Below are positions 45,276 to 57,584 of a stretch of 64,000 bases of DNA, one piece after another. The stretch's first letter is position 1. The number at the start of each line of letters is the position of its first letter. The position numbers were made by a program, and so were the translations under genes. The notes under the pieces are model-generated. The model saw nothing but the letters and a program-made list of their open reading frames with translations. It searched no databases and had not been told where the DNA came from. The DNA is from Chrysemys picta bellii (taxonomy: Eukaryota; Chordata; Testudines; Emydidae), in assembly GCF_011386835.1 (NCBI RefSeq), contig NC_088797.1, positions 90,592,264 through 90,656,263 on the forward strand, written 5' to 3'.

Positions 45276-48200
45276 AGTATTTAATAAGATTATAAAGCAG
45301 ACAGCAAAGTGGTGTGATTTATCAAATCCCACAACATAATTTTCTAAATCCAATATGTATAAACATACACATACTTAGTAATGATACATGTGTTCAAAAA
45401 GAAAACCTAACCATGTAGAATAGTCATAACATGCAAATATTCAGCACCAACATTCATATCACGTACGTAATTCATACAGTAATCCACTATTATGAAATAC
45501 TTGAGTTCAAATATTGCAAACCAGATGGTTCTATTCCTGTTTTAAATGCTATTGTACAAGCTTGAGCTACAACAGTCTTTCAGCATCATCAGTTTATCAC
45601 TTCAAAGGAGTGTGATCTAATGGTTTCAACAGGAAACTCGTTTAAAAATGGATGTGAATAGAGCATATCCAAACGTTTTTAGAATCGCCAAATAAGTTTG
45701 GTTAGAGTCTAGTTGTAAAAACAGAAGGTCCATGATAACTTTACTCCTGGGTAGGCTTGTTCACCACGGTGGAATTAATTGCTGCATAAGGGACTATTTG
45801 AAATGAGAAAGGATGGTAGAAACTGGCCCTCTCTGTGACTCTGCCACATTTATAAATGGAGAATAAGTGGCTTTTAGCAAAACTAACATAAACACTACTC
45901 ATTGTCAAAATGATCTGTCATTGATTATTTTTTTTGGCTTGTTCATGGTAATTTGTGAATGCCACTCTGTATCCAGTAACACCCAAAACTAGGTAACATT
46001 AGGAAGCCAAGGCTTTCCTTTAGTAACTAAACGGCTCTCTGGTATACTAAAAAGATCTGACTGCATTCAGACTTGGATCATTTACAGTGATGACATACGC
46101 ATTAGAAGGGAGAGAAATGTGAAATAATATGTATGGAAAATTCTTATTGATTGCAACTATTCTTTGAAGAATGGTATGGATAATGCTGCAGCACATAGAG
46201 GAGGTTCTGATGTTCGCAATACTTGGTAACTTTCCTGCTCTGTAGCATTTGATCAAAAGAAGGGAAACTGAGGCATGGTGGTGCATCCAAACAGGGAGAG
46301 TCAGCAGTAGGAGGAGAAGGAGAGAAGAAGTTAGTTCAGATGGGCTGGAGCTGTTGTTTTGTCTTCAGGGAAACAGGATTGGACGTCAACAAGACTAAAA
46401 TACACAAAAGGGAAGAAAAGAACAGCAACGAGAGAATATGCAGTTTCTGTTTGTGCTGCTACCTCTTGCTTGCACTCCTGATTGCTGGAGAAACACAGGC
46501 ACAGCACCTGGTTTGATCAGCCACTCTGAAGTTGGCAAATTGTACCAATATCATATTATTTAGGGCATTTTTTTTTAATTGCCTCTCTGGTCACAGGCTT
46601 ACAGCAGTGTTGCAAAAAATGCAGAAGGCAAAAAAGGAGAGAGGTAGGAAAAAGAAACATGAAAGAAGAGGTCATAGCAGGAATCTAAATCTCACATCCC
46701 AGGTGGTGTTTGGGATCTACACAGAGCTGCTGGAGATGGCGATGTCATCTGGGTCTCTCTCTATGGCCCAGTTTGATCAGGACCTCTCTCAGGACTAGAC
46801 TGCTGAAGGCCCACCAGTGCCATGGCAGATCCCAGGGTCCCAAGAGTTGCTGAGGGTCTCAATCATGAAAGTAAAGCTTGCTCCATCCTGTCCACCCATC
46901 TCCCAGCCAGCTAATTTGATTCTTCCCCCAACTCCTCCCAAAGCGTGTATGTGTGTTTAAGGCCCCCAAAAGGGACTGATGGGTGGAATAGCCCATCCCC
47001 TCATTATTTTGTCCACCAATTAGACCTCATTTCTGACACACCAACTTCGGTCCATTGATTTCTGATCCAGCTTACTAGGCTTGATCTAAATATAGTCATT
47101 GAGTGATATCAGTAAACCTAGTTGTTTGGACTATTTCAGTCTTTTTGTCTTTTTAACATTTCTATCTTTTCCATCAACATTTATTGTTTTAGGAGATAGG
47201 ATTATTTTATCAACTTTTATCCACTTTCCTACAGTTAAACTCAGAACTGAGGTCAGCCTATTTGGCCCCAGTTATTACATCAACACCACAACAGTGTCTG
47301 GAACCTGGTCTTGTGCAAATCTAACATCCACTGCTGCATAAAACCAGCCAGTACCAAGCAACACAATTGCTGACTGAAGCACCTGATTGTATTTGACATT
47401 CTTTCCAAAAGACTGAGTTCCTTCCTTTTTATGCAGGGACAGCTCCAAATACTACATAGCAAGTCTCTTTTCCTGTCTGTTCTGGGGTGGAATGAAAGGC
47501 TAGATTTCAACAGATTGAAGCCCTGAAGGGATTTCTCCAACACTGAACCAGGCCCTAGTTCCTGAATATTTGAGACCTGATTTTCAGAGCTGCACAGATC
47601 CGTTCAGCTGAAGATGGATGCTCAGCTTCTTTGAAATACAGCCCGGTTTCTATTTATTTGTTTATCTCTTACAAATGAAAGTATTATTTTTGTATATTTA
47701 GGGTTGCATGTGGCATTTAACCAACTAAAGAAGTTCATTGATTGAAGAAAGTAATGAGTGCTCTAGTTTCCTGAAAATGAATATTGAAAGCTTCACTGAT
47801 TACACATTTCCTACTTTTAATTGCTTTTATCTCCCAGGCTAAAATGGAAGATTAGTGGAGATTAAATGTAATGCAGCCCACTGACTAACCAACTATAGTG
47901 ATCCTAAAAAAGGGTGTTGATAACACACAGGAATGATATGGTAGTGGGATGCTTCTCCAGTGCTGCATGTTGGAATCTGGATTCTCTCAGGCTGTGGAAG
48001 GGTGCACTACATTCTGACCACTCCAACTCAAGGATGTTCTCAGCATGCAAAGACTTGTTGAAAATTCCTTGGAGCTGCTTATAGTGCTTCAGATGCTTTT
48101 GGGTGATTAACGTTAGCATATAAAATATAACATTTTTATGTGCAAAACCATCCAGCTTGTGTTGAATTTATAGTCATCAACCCTTGGTGCTCCACAAGTG

Positions 48201-49406
48201 CCTTTTCTTTCTTGCTATCAGCTTTCCAGACTCCTTGGGAGTTAACTGCTCTGGGCTCATTTCTGACTACTTTCTGCCTGTTGCTGAGTGGTGTATTGCT
48301 GCAACACTGCTTATAACAGCTCCCAGCACATCTGAGCTCAATTAGCCTACTTGCTTCATCAAAATGTACTATAGGTGTATACATAATACACAGATATAGA
48401 ATATGATATAGTGTGTTAAAATATCCTCAAGACCTAGAAAAGAAAATACAGTGTAACGTAATTTATTAGATTACAGAGAATTCAGAAGATGAATGCCTGT
48501 GGTTCTATAAGCTTTTTTTATTTAATCATTTTACTGAATGATTCATTTGCATAAATATAATAAGAAATGATGCTTAAACAGAATGGAAATTATCATAGAT
48601 TGAAGCTAGAGTAAAAATTAACTTCCAGTAGCTTGGGTTTTGTCATGCGCATAGCTTATTAAGGGTAAATTCAATCTAAGAGTGGATCTTACTAATTTGA
48701 GATATTTAATAGATGTTTATTTAAGAAGCTCACATAAATAAAATACGAGAGCCAGATATTTAATGCTATTTCAGTATTTAATACATATAAAAGCTCCCTG
48801 TCCTGGGATCTAGCTGCCTTTGTTACCAGTTAAAAATACAGTATATTCTGTCAAAAGTGCTAGGATCTCTATTGGGAACACTCATTATTCTAGGGAGACA
48901 GATTCTCATCTGTTCAAAGATGGACCATATATTTTTCCATTCAGTGTCCTCCAAGTCTCTGCTTAAATTGGCCATGCATTTTTATTTAATGTTCAGAATC
49001 CTTTGGTAGAAGGGGATGGGAAAAGTTTGCTAACTCAAGAAAGAATCTTCAGGAGATTTATAGGAGGAAAGGTTCCCCACACCCCTCAGTAATTTTCCAA
49101 TCACTTTTTATTTGATTCTGATATTTGTTGTTGAACGTTTAATCATTGTACACACTGAAAATTAGAAGGATTGGAGAGTTGCAGTTTGTAGTGGATATAA
49201 TGAGTCGTGTTCTGTTTCAGATACTATTGGTGAAATATTGGCACCATTTAAACCAATGGCAGAACTCTCCTTGAGTTCTCAGGGGTCACTATTTCACCTA
49301 TCGGGGTTTTTTCCTTGTTCTTCTCCTTTTGGAACACCAATGCGTCATCAAATAGTGTCAAAGGGGGATTTTGCGTCCAAGGCCAGCAGTACTGTCTAGT
49401 GGCAAT
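45276..49406. other. unique DNA, no supported gene
   Basis: A long stretch with no transposon ends apart from the small fold-back at 47573-47645. A basic frame near 46619-46670 (KKERGRKKKHERR) is low complexity and lacks support. Confidence 0.45.
47573..47645. repeat. small fold-back repeat
   Basis: CCTGATTTTCAGAGCTGC on the left pairs imperfectly with GCTTCTTTGAAATACAGCCC on the right. Confidence 0.4.
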
Positions 49407-49635
49407 ACTCCAGACTGCATCATCCAGTTGCGAGAGTTAATGGCCACTTCACCTAGGGGCCAGAGTCGATGGTTGTGTTTCCCAGTGGAGAGAGTTGGTG
49501 GCTGCTTTGCCTAGAAACTGTAGTCACTAGCTGTGTTTCCCAATGGTGAGAGTCAGTGGCAGTTTGGCTTCGTGGTTGGAGTCGGTGATTGTGTCACCCA
49601 GTGGCAAGAGTCGGTGGCAGCTATACCTATAGTTA
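49407..49635 (+). repeat. 58-bp minisatellite, about four units
   Basis: Units at 49465-49522, 49523-49580 and 49581-49635 share GT(C)...GTGT..CCCA.TGG, then GAGAGT..GTGGC. A more diverged unit precedes at about 49407-49464. Confidence 0.7.
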
Positions 49636-50130
49636 GTGGCTGGGCACGGGAACCTGGGCCCTCCCTGCTCCACTGGGTTCCAACCCAGGGCCCAAAGAAA
49701 TAATAATTGAAAATATGTGGGCAGGGTCAGGCACCCCTTCACCTGCCCCCTGGGCCACCTCCTACCCCAATTTCAGTTCCTCTGCTGGTGCCACTGTTCG
49801 GTCTTGGGGTCCCTTTTGGATTTTGCTCAGGTTACTCCTCCAGTGGGTCTCCCTCTGTCAGGGGGGGCTCGTGGTCCTCGGCCTCCTTGGTTGAAGGTCC
49901 AACAGCAGCTTGACCGTAAGATCTGGTCTTGGCCACCTGGAGCCTCGGCAACTTCTCTGTAGGAGGCTGCAACACCCAACTGCTCTCCTGCTCCATCTGT
50001 CCAGACTGAGCAGCGCTGCTCCATTTTGAACTCTGTCTCCACTGTGAGCATGCCCAGCAGGCACTGCGGGGCATGGCCTCCTGTGTCCAGCAACTCCTTT
50101 AATCCTCACTTCACTAGTGAGGGGTTTGTT
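49636..50130. repeat. GC-rich LTR-like segment
   Basis: Moderately GC-rich with CTCCATTTTGAACTCTG near 50020 and CCCCTCACTAGTGAAG-type inverted text near 50105-50125. Resembles chelonian LTR material. Ends not found. Confidence 0.3.
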
Positions 50131-50924
50131 CACCCCATCACAAAGGGGAATCCAGATTGGTTTATCACTGCATAGGTTAATATTAATAAAGAATATATCA
50201 TTCTCCTTTAATTTATTCAATGGTGCATAAAGAGTGCATATGCCTGTCTTATGGAGCTTGCTGGAGTTGTGAATGAGTTGTCAAACACAAGGACTAAGTT
50301 GACTAGACTGAAAGATACTAGTGGAAGTGTTAAATCTCTTCATTATTGGCATTATATCATCACAGTGTTATCAACCTTAGGGATTTTATTTGCCCAGAGG
50401 AAACTAATGGATATGCTTATTGTTTTAAAATAATTAGTAGTTAGAGGTTTGGGTATATTTGTAAATTATGTTAATTTTAGAAGAGTTATCACTTTTATGA
50501 CATTGACTTTACCATTTAATCATCAGGAGAGGAGCCCAATTTTGTAATAGTTGTATACTTGGCTATAGTTGTTATTATATATTATATCCATGGTAATGCT
50601 AATTCATAAATAGCAGAATTACTTTGTGTTGGCTTTAATTAGGAAGAGAAGTAAAAAGGAGGGGGGGAGAGAGTTGCATAGGTAGTGAAAATATTAATGT
50701 ATTGGCCTAGTTATGGGGGTGGGAGGCGAGTTGTGTGGTTTTGAGCAGCATATGAGTAAATCTGCAGAAGAGGTCTTACACAAGAGGTGCATTAAATCCC
50801 AATTCCCTGTTTGTCAGGATTCTTTCTAAGCTGTATTGTTTAGGGTTTAATTCCAATAGTAAAAAGTGGAGAGAAAAGGGCAAATTTGTTTGACCTGTTA
50901 ACATTTAAAGTATAGATGACTGAA
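50131..50924. other. unique AT-rich DNA
   Basis: A 60-codon frame at 50251-50433 has no recognisable domain. Nothing else is supported. Confidence 0.45.
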
Positions 50925-52420
50925 TCTCTGGACAGTGTTTTCCAAAGCATGGATACATGGACCCTCCTTCCAGACCATGATGGTACAAATACCTTCACCT
51001 GTCCTGGGGTAAAAGCCAGCAGTTCTCCTGCTCTTAGACTGGGCCCTAGGCTATAGTACCCTGCATCCCAACCATGATTACTTAGCAGGTTTGGTACCTG
51101 CAAGTCTTCTCTTTGGGAGCTTGTGACCAGACAGCCTTCTCAAACCAAAATATTGTTTAATCTAAGCAGCAGGAATAACAGGGGGAAAAGGATGACTACA
51201 CAACAAAACACATACATGTCTATCTTACCCTAAGTCCTACCACTCTGAGGAATAGAGACAGGCTCCCATGGAGGCTATTCCTGTGTTAGTCTGTTCTCTG
51301 TGAACAGCTCCCTGACAACTGCCTCCACAGTCTCCCTAGAGCAGGGGTGGGCAAACTTTTTGGCCTGAGGGCCACATCGGGGTTGCGCAACTGTATGGAG
51401 GGCCTGATAAGGAAGGCTGTGCCTCCCCAAACAGCCTGGCCCCCTATCCACCCCTTCCCACTTCCTGCCCCCTGACTGCCCCCCTCACAACCCCTGACCC
51501 ATCCAACCTCCCCCCGCTCCTTGTCCCCTAACTGTCCCCTCCTGAGACCCCCGTCCCCATCCAACCCCCCGGCTCCCTGTCCCCTGACTGCCCCGACCCC
51601 TATACATACCCCCGGCCCCTGACAGCCCCCCCAAGACTCCCACCCCCTATCCAACTGCCCTCTGCTCCTCATCCCCTGATCACCTCCTCCCGGTACCCCC
51701 CGCCCCTAACTGCCCCCCGGGATCCCACCCCCTTATCCAACCCCCCCTGCTCCCTGACTGCCCTGCCAACCCCTATCCACATCCCCACCCCCTGACAGGA
51801 ACCCCGGGACTCCCATGCCTATCCAACCCTCCCTGTTCCCCATCCCCTGACAGCCCCCCCAGAACCTCCACCCATCCCCTGACTGCCCCCTCCTCCCTGA
51901 CTGCCTCCCAGGACCCCCCACTCCCTTACCCAACCCCCCACCCCCTGCTCCCTGCCCCTTTACCAGCAGCAGGCGCTCGCAGCTGCGACACCCGGCCAGA
52001 ACGAGCTGCACTCCCCACGCTGCCCAGCGGGAGCGGCGGGCCAAAGCACAGCCCGCGTGGCGGTGTGGCTGCGGGGGAGGGAAGATGATGAGAGGAGGGC
52101 CGGGGACTAGGCTCCCCGGCCAGGACCTCAGGGGCTGGGCAGGACAGTCCCGCGGGCCGTAGTTTGCCCTAGAGAGTGACTTTTTAACTGTTTAGTGTCC
52201 TTTTTGATCTTTTGGCTCCCAGGCTTGGCAAAACAAATTCGGCACTGCTATTAAACAAAACCACCATATGCATACAGTAAGCAATATAGCCATATAGTAA
52301 TTATTCCAATAACCAGCTCACAGACAGTATTCATAAATTATTAAAGATCAGTCCCACATCCATCGGTGAGCATAAAAGAATTTTTACCCAATCAGGCCCC
52401 AGGCCTGCAAAAATGCATAT
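50925..52420 (-). mobile_element. LTR-like repeat, copy B, interrupted
   Basis: It shares the GGTTTGGTACCTGCAAGTCT block (about 51088) with copy A at 41886. The hAT element 51342-52166 is inserted, and the host resumes at GAGTGACTTTTTAACTG. Boundaries are approximate. Confidence 0.4.
51342..52166 (+). mobile_element. hAT element with C-rich minisatellite
   Basis: The left end is CAGGGGTGGGCAAACTTTTTGG; the right end CCGTAGTTTG is the inverse of the internal part but lacks the outermost bases. The 8-bp sequence CCCTAGAG occurs at 51334-51341 and 52167-52174, consistent with a target duplication and a small terminal deletion. The interior 51420-51960 is a C-rich tandem array of CCCCTATCCAACCCCC and CTCCCTGACTGCC phrases. 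GC-rich 51960-52150 follows. It has no coding capacity; the minus-strand glycine-rich frames are repeat artefacts. Confidence 0.75.
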
Positions 52421-53500
52421 GCTTAATTTTATATCTAATATGTATATAAACGTCAACACTTGCAGATTAGATACTTAGACCTCTTCACAGCTCACTTCCT
52501 CCAGTGTAGCAAACAAAAATGGCCACTCTGCAGAGTGAAAGTTTTTTTTTCCTATAGCTAAAATTAGTCTTTGACTGCTTTCCCAATTTTGGGCCCCTCG
52601 ATATGTTATCCGCAAGATTTGAAATATCAAGCACAAAGTTTAGTCATTCTGACTATATTATGAAATGGAACTTTCTTCCTGACCTAGTGATGAGTATTTT
52701 TGTATCTATATTATGAAGCACTATTGATTTATAAAAAGTGAATTTCCTAGGATAGTCTTGAGATTTGAAAAATAACTAAATATGAGCAATATTTAGGAAA
52801 TTTGGAAGTGAACCAATTCATACATCATGATTGTATATATACAGGAGCATTTTCTATGTAACTCATGTAGTTTTGCAAATAGCACATCCATTTGGACAAG
52901 AAAGACTGTGTTTTTTTCAGTGTTTCCACCATTTCTTGTGCTTTTGCTTCATGTGAGAACCAAAGACTAAGTAGGGGGAGCTGGACAGTCTTTTAGGTTG
53001 ACCAGTTGGTATCATCCCAGGCCACCAAAGTTTTGGACCCATGTTGGTTGTTGAAAAAAATGACTCAGTACCATTTTTTATAAAGTTAAAACACTGATTG
53101 GCTGACGGTTGCAAGCAACAGTAATCAGTCTTCCAGCACCTCCCTCCAAGTTCTTAAGCCTTATACCTGATTTGTTCTATGTGGACCAATTTGCATAGCT
53201 CTAAATCAGGCCTACCTGGAAGTTTTATGAAAATTAGGTTGTACTTAGTTAGTATCCTCTTGGAAAAATCTCTCTTAAATGACCAATTTTTAAATGTGCC
53301 TTGTTTTGCCTACCACAGAGAGTAAGACTGTGGTCCTTCCCTATCCTCTTACCCCTTCAAAAATATCAAAAATCTGGACTACTTTTGAGGAAGTTGGGAT
53401 GGTCTTATCCTCATGAAAGGTCTTAAGGTGATATTGTGTCAACAATTTATGGAAAGTTCAACATAAAAAATCCTTTAAAAATAGCTAAAAGAACTCTAGC
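52421..53500. other. unique AT-rich DNA
   Basis: Nothing recognised. Confidence 0.5.
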
Positions 53501-53605
53501 AACTACCAGTCACTTAACATTCACACAACAAATCCTGCAGCTTGGCAGTGGGTTAGACTAGATGACCCTTGCAGTCCCTTCTAACCCCATGGTTCTATGA
53601 TTCTA
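53501..53605 (+). mobile_element. CR1 LINE 3' end
   Basis: GGGTTAGACTAGATGACCC, then GCAGTCCCTTCTAACCCC and ATGGTTCTATGATTCTA form the CR1 3' terminus with its octamer-type tail. A short 5'-truncated copy. Confidence 0.85.
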
Positions 53606-54038
53606 CTGGGGAGATAGGTGAGGAAATGCCTAGTTTACAAATCCCACCAAGCTTAGGCATGAGTGAATTGCTGAGCTGCTAGGTGGTATCAGCAGTAGGC
53701 AGCTTTGTGCAGAAATGTAGGTAGGTGACTAATGCAAGTGTAGAGTTGGCAGCCAGCTGACCGGTCATTTTGTGAATGCCAGCAGCCAGTGGTACCTAAT
53801 ATTGCACTTAAGTGCCTTAAGAGGCTCTTAGCTGCCTAAGTCCCTCTTGAAACGTTAGCCCTAAATTTTACTTTGGAGCTCATCTTCTGAAATCTTTGTT
53901 CATGACCGAGGAATGTTAGGTTAAAGCCCATGTAGATGAAACCCATTTAAAACATAAACGTTTTGATTTTATATAAAGTCTGTATTCCCCTATAAGTGAT
54001 TTCTCACATTCAGTAGTGCTAGCATTTAGGGATTAAAT
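53606..54038. other. unique DNA with decayed repeat text
   Basis: CCTAAGTCCCTCTTGAAACG near 53836 recalls a turtle fold-back repeat; no bounds. Confidence 0.4.
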
Positions 54039-54041
54039 TTA

Positions 54042-54346
54042 GGCTATGTCTGTATTTGAGCTGGGAGGTGTGATTCCCAGACTCCATAGATGTAACTCTG
54101 CTAGCTCTGCTTGAGCTAGCTCACTAAAAATAGCAGTGTAGCCGGGGTAGCACAGGTGGTAGCTTGGGCTAGCTGCCCAAGTATGTGCATGCCCAGACCA
54201 ACTGGGTACAGCTTTAGGCAGCCAGCGCCATCATTGCCCATGCTACCCCAGCTACCCTGATATTTTTAGAAGCTCAACCAGAATTAGCACCGGTGTGTCT
54301 ACGTGAGCTGGGAATCATACCACCCAGCTCAAATGCAAACATAGCC
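54042..54346. mobile_element. fold-back Harbinger-like MITE
   Basis: The ends GGCTATGTCTGTATTTGAGC and its inverse GCTCAAATGCAAACATAGCC (two mismatches) continue into arms of about 150 bp that pair through most of the element. TTA at 54039-54041 and 54347-54349 is the classic PIF/Harbinger target. Length 305 bp, non-coding. Confidence 0.8.
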
Positions 54347-54349
54347 TTA

Positions 54350-55100
54350 GTGTAGGTGTCCCAGGTGCTCTAAGATAATGTGATCCCCTTAGTATTGGTG
54401 GTGGTTTCTGACTTTAAGATTTTTTTTTAAGTGACAGGTGAATAATATTAACTATTTTCATCTAAGTACATTATATGTCAAGAAAGAGATCATTCATCAA
54501 ATGAACATTTTAAATTTACATAAGTAAAAGGAAGAAAGATGGCTAATAGGAAAGGAAAGTTTACATTTATTTCTTTGTCTGTGGTTATTGTACCATGTAT
54601 AATTTCCAGGATGGGACAATATTTTGTAATACTTTTTGTAATCACCATGTTGCAATGTGTGTGTTTTTGTTCCACATTCATAGTAGTCATTTTGTTTGGA
54701 TCTTGGTAACTTGTTTTCATACATTTCTACTAACTAAATGAAAGGAGGATTTCTTTTAAGTCTGTCAGTCATTGTGTCTTGGGCATACAACTGCTCTAGT
54801 TGCCTTATTTTGAGGCTTGCACTGGAGTTGTTTCACAGGCATTAGGGCTGAAATATGTCCTGATGGCATGGGGTTTTGTTTTTAGTAGAATGGGCTTCCA
54901 TTCCTAGCCAAGGCCCAGTGGTCTCTGTTGTTTAATTTTTATATATCATACATGCATTATGGAAAAAAAGATTCGAGCAGCCTCTAAGCACTTAATCTCC
55001 ATAGATAATTATATTAATATGTTCTGTGGGGATTATTAAGCAACTATTTGAGAGACTGATTTCTAGGGCTTTGAATAGGATTATTCCTTCCTAATGAGGG
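54350..55100. other. unique AT-rich DNA
   Basis: Nothing recognised. Confidence 0.5.
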
Positions 55101-55315
55101 AAGCCTAGGCTAGTGGTTAAAAATAATGGAGAGACAGGAGTCCTGGCTTCCAGGTCTGATTAGGCTATTGTGGGACTTCAGGCAAATAAAATAGTTGTTC
55201 CCTGCCTCAGTTTCTCCACATGTAATCTGGAAATGATACACCCTTTTGCAAAGCACTCTGAAATCTTTGGATGAAAGGTACTATATGGGGGCAAAACATT
55301 ATTGAATATTTATAA
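55101..55315 (+). mobile_element. MIR-like SINE
   Basis: AAGCCTAGGCTAGTGGTTAA head, GTCCTGGCTTCCAGG, CCCTGCCTCAGTTTCTCCAC and a GAAAGGTACTATATGG 3' region follow MIR-like SINE order. Confidence 0.7.
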
Positions 55316-55974
55316 TGCTAGATATGAAATAACCCTAAATTATGTATGGCCCGAGATATTATATACCCACACCTCCCATTAGCTTAGATTTGAGTAGGCA
55401 CTCAATAATTTTGAAAATCAAACCTGTAGTAGTCTATTTGGAATGATACACCCTTTCGTTCTTCTTCCTGGTGTAGAGGAATCTCTAGCAGAATTTTGGT
55501 AAATTAAATTCTGCTCCTCTAATTCTGCAAGTGTGGTGTTAGAAGGGCCCTAACCTTAATAAAGAATGGCCCTGCTGCAGTGTGAGAGGCGCATAAAGAG
55601 AGAGAGAGAGAGAGAGAGAGAGATGAGAAAGTTATAGATTTTCCTTCAAGTATTGTGTTCCAGTAATATAACTTTAAGTGATAACATAACATACCTGCCT
55701 TCTGGGTTTTTTTTATATTTTGGCCTCAAACATGAAGGGTTTCAGCTTGTTGGGGGGAAAAGCAATATAATTTTCTTCTTTTGCCTTGATGGAGTTCAGA
55801 ATGCACATAAAACTATTCTGAAACACTTTTCCCTTTTCATCCAAAAATCTTTCACTTTAATAAGCTATTTTTAGGGATATGAGAAGGGTTACAAGAATGT
55901 TTGATTGTTTATTAAGTGTGAAATCTGATAATTACAATGACAACAAATACATGACGACATATTAAAGGATATAT
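55316..55974. other. unique DNA with GA microsatellite
   Basis: Contains (GA)n at 55597-55622. No gene seen. Confidence 0.5.
55597..55622. repeat. (GA)n microsatellite
   Basis: About thirteen GA units. Confidence 0.9.
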
Positions 55975-55975
55975 A

Positions 55976-56127
55976 CACCTCTACCCCGATATAACGCTGT
56001 CCTCGGGAGCCAAAAAATCTTACCACGTTATATCGAACTTGCTTTGATCCGCTGGAGTGTGCAGCTCCCCCCAGAGCACTGCTTTACTGTGTTATATCCG
56101 AATTCATGTTATCTTGGGGTAGAGGTG
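55976..56127. mobile_element. TA-flanked mariner-like MITE
   Basis: The ends CACCTCTACCCCGATATAAC and GTTATCTTGGGGTAGAGGTG are inverted repeats with one difference, and TA flanks both sides (55974-55975 and 56128-56129). The 152-bp interior is non-coding. The TA flank suggests Tc1/mariner. Confidence 0.75.
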
Positions 56128-56129
56128 TA

Positions 56130-57410
56130 TCCTATAGGTGGTACTGGTGTTGATGCCTGTGGGGAACTTTCCTGGCTTCTGCACTACCCCGATGAAATGG
56201 GCTAGCGGAAGGATCTGAGTCCTCGCTCCCACTTCCTTTACCCAGAGGCCTCCTTGCCCTTGAGGGCTCCCCTTCCACTCTCCTGTCTGGCAGAGTCCTC
56301 GTAACCCCGACAAGGCTGGGCCCAGGATTCCTGGGGGGCTTGATCCCCAACTTTGTTGTGGTCCCCTAGGACAGGGGCTAGGGTGTACCCACTCAGGGGT
56401 GCTCTCTCCACACTGGACACTTCCCTGACCCAATGATCATTTCATACAATTTAAAGCAAATACAAGTTGTTTAATTAACAATTAATTTAAAAAAGAATAA
56501 GGAAAAATGGGGAAAGGTTAAAGGAAAACACATCACCTTGCTTTGTGGCAGGAAACATTACAAGCAGTATCTCTGGAATGTCAGGGCAGTTCACTGTCTG
56601 TTTCTTGTAGGTCCCAGGCCGCCTTCTCAGGCCCTGGCTGTGCTGCACGGATGGGATGCTGCGGGTTGGACACTTGCTCTGGTGGTGGCCACACACCTCT
56701 GGGCTTTGGGTGGTGGGACCCTTCTTCCCAGCGTCAGCCCCCCTGTCGGGTTAAGATCCCCCTCCCAGTCTGGCCTGCAAGGACCCTTGGCTGGGGGTGT
56801 CTTTCTGCGCTGGCCCCTTTGCCCAGGGTCCCCCCTTGGCTGGCACCAGTTGCTCACTGCACCCAGCTTCAGACTGCTCCAGCTCCACTATTCTGGCTCC
56901 CGCTCCACTCGGCCTCAGCACTGATGCTGCTGCTCTGCCTCCAGCCCCCTGGGCTGCTTCTCTGGCCCCTCTGGCTCTGTGGCTGCAGCCCTGCTCCCAG
57001 CACAGGATTTGCTCTCCCTGGGCTGTGTCTCTGGCTCTGTGGCTGCAGCTCTCCCCCCAGGACAGGTCTGCTTTGTGGGCTGCTGCTGTGACTGTGCTCC
57101 CAGCTCTGACCTGCTTCCTGGGCTGCTTTTCTGGCCCCTCCAGCTGGCACAGCTCTGTCCCCTAGCTCAGCTTGGGCCCCTGCTGTCTCCTTAGCTTAGC
57201 CCCACTCTGTCTGATCCAGGCAGTTCCAACTCACACGGAGGACAGGACCCAATCTGGCCTCCTGACTCCCTGATTAGCCTGCCCACCCTGTCAATCAGGC
57301 TCAGAGGCTGAGCCTGACCTGGAGCATTGGCCTCTCCCCAATCTTTTAGTGCTGGGAGTTAGCCAACCAAACATCCCCACTGCATGTTAGTAAGGGGACA
57401 ACAGTCCCCT
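56130..57410 (-). mobile_element. GC-rich LTR-like repeat
   Basis: The block has a GC-rich left part, an AT-rich gap near 56430-56520 and a GC-rich right part ending near TAACACTTT. CCTGATTAGCCTGCCC and ACCTGGAGCATTGGCCTCTC near 57272-57340 recall chelonian LTR ends. Long frames on both strands are biased toward Pro, Ser and Leu and match no protein I know. Confidence 0.4.
56947..57150 (+). repeat. minisatellite, degenerate units
   Basis: Units beginning CC(C)TGGGCTG start at about 56947, 57016 and 57116. They carry GGCTCTGTGGCTGCAGC blocks twice (56971 and 57030). Confidence 0.55.
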
Positions 57411-57435
57411 TACAATTGGTTAACACTTTTCTGTT

Positions 57436-57535
57436 TGCCAAGAAACTGGTTTTCGATTGGCATGAAATTAATATTTTTTTCAGTTTCTCACAATGACCAG
57501 CAAACCGAAAAATCACTTATTTGCACAGCTCTAGT
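57436..57535. repeat. hAT-like repeat fragment
   Basis: GCACAGCTCTA terminal text and ACTGGTTTTCGATTGGCATG are similar to the family of 36030-36276. Confidence 0.35.
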
Positions 57536-57584
57536 CTCCATGCCTCCCGAATGGTAGGTTCACATAGAACACAACATCTACCAC

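Noticed and set aside
46532..46798. 88-codon frame with a basic KKERGRKKKHERR patch
   Set aside because: The patch comes from an A/G-rich stretch and there is no supporting exon structure.
51286..52044. Glycine-rich minus-strand frames of 128 and 103 codons
   Set aside because: They are the inverse of a C-rich tandem array and have no domain signature.
11270..52420. Complete endogenous retrovirus
   Set aside because: Only LTR-like segments were seen, with no gag, pol or env reading frames and no paired ends.
56543..57091. 182-codon plus-strand frame
   Set aside because: Pro/Leu/Ser/Cys-rich text from a C/T-rich minisatellite in an LTR-like repeat; overlapping frames on both strands are equally open.
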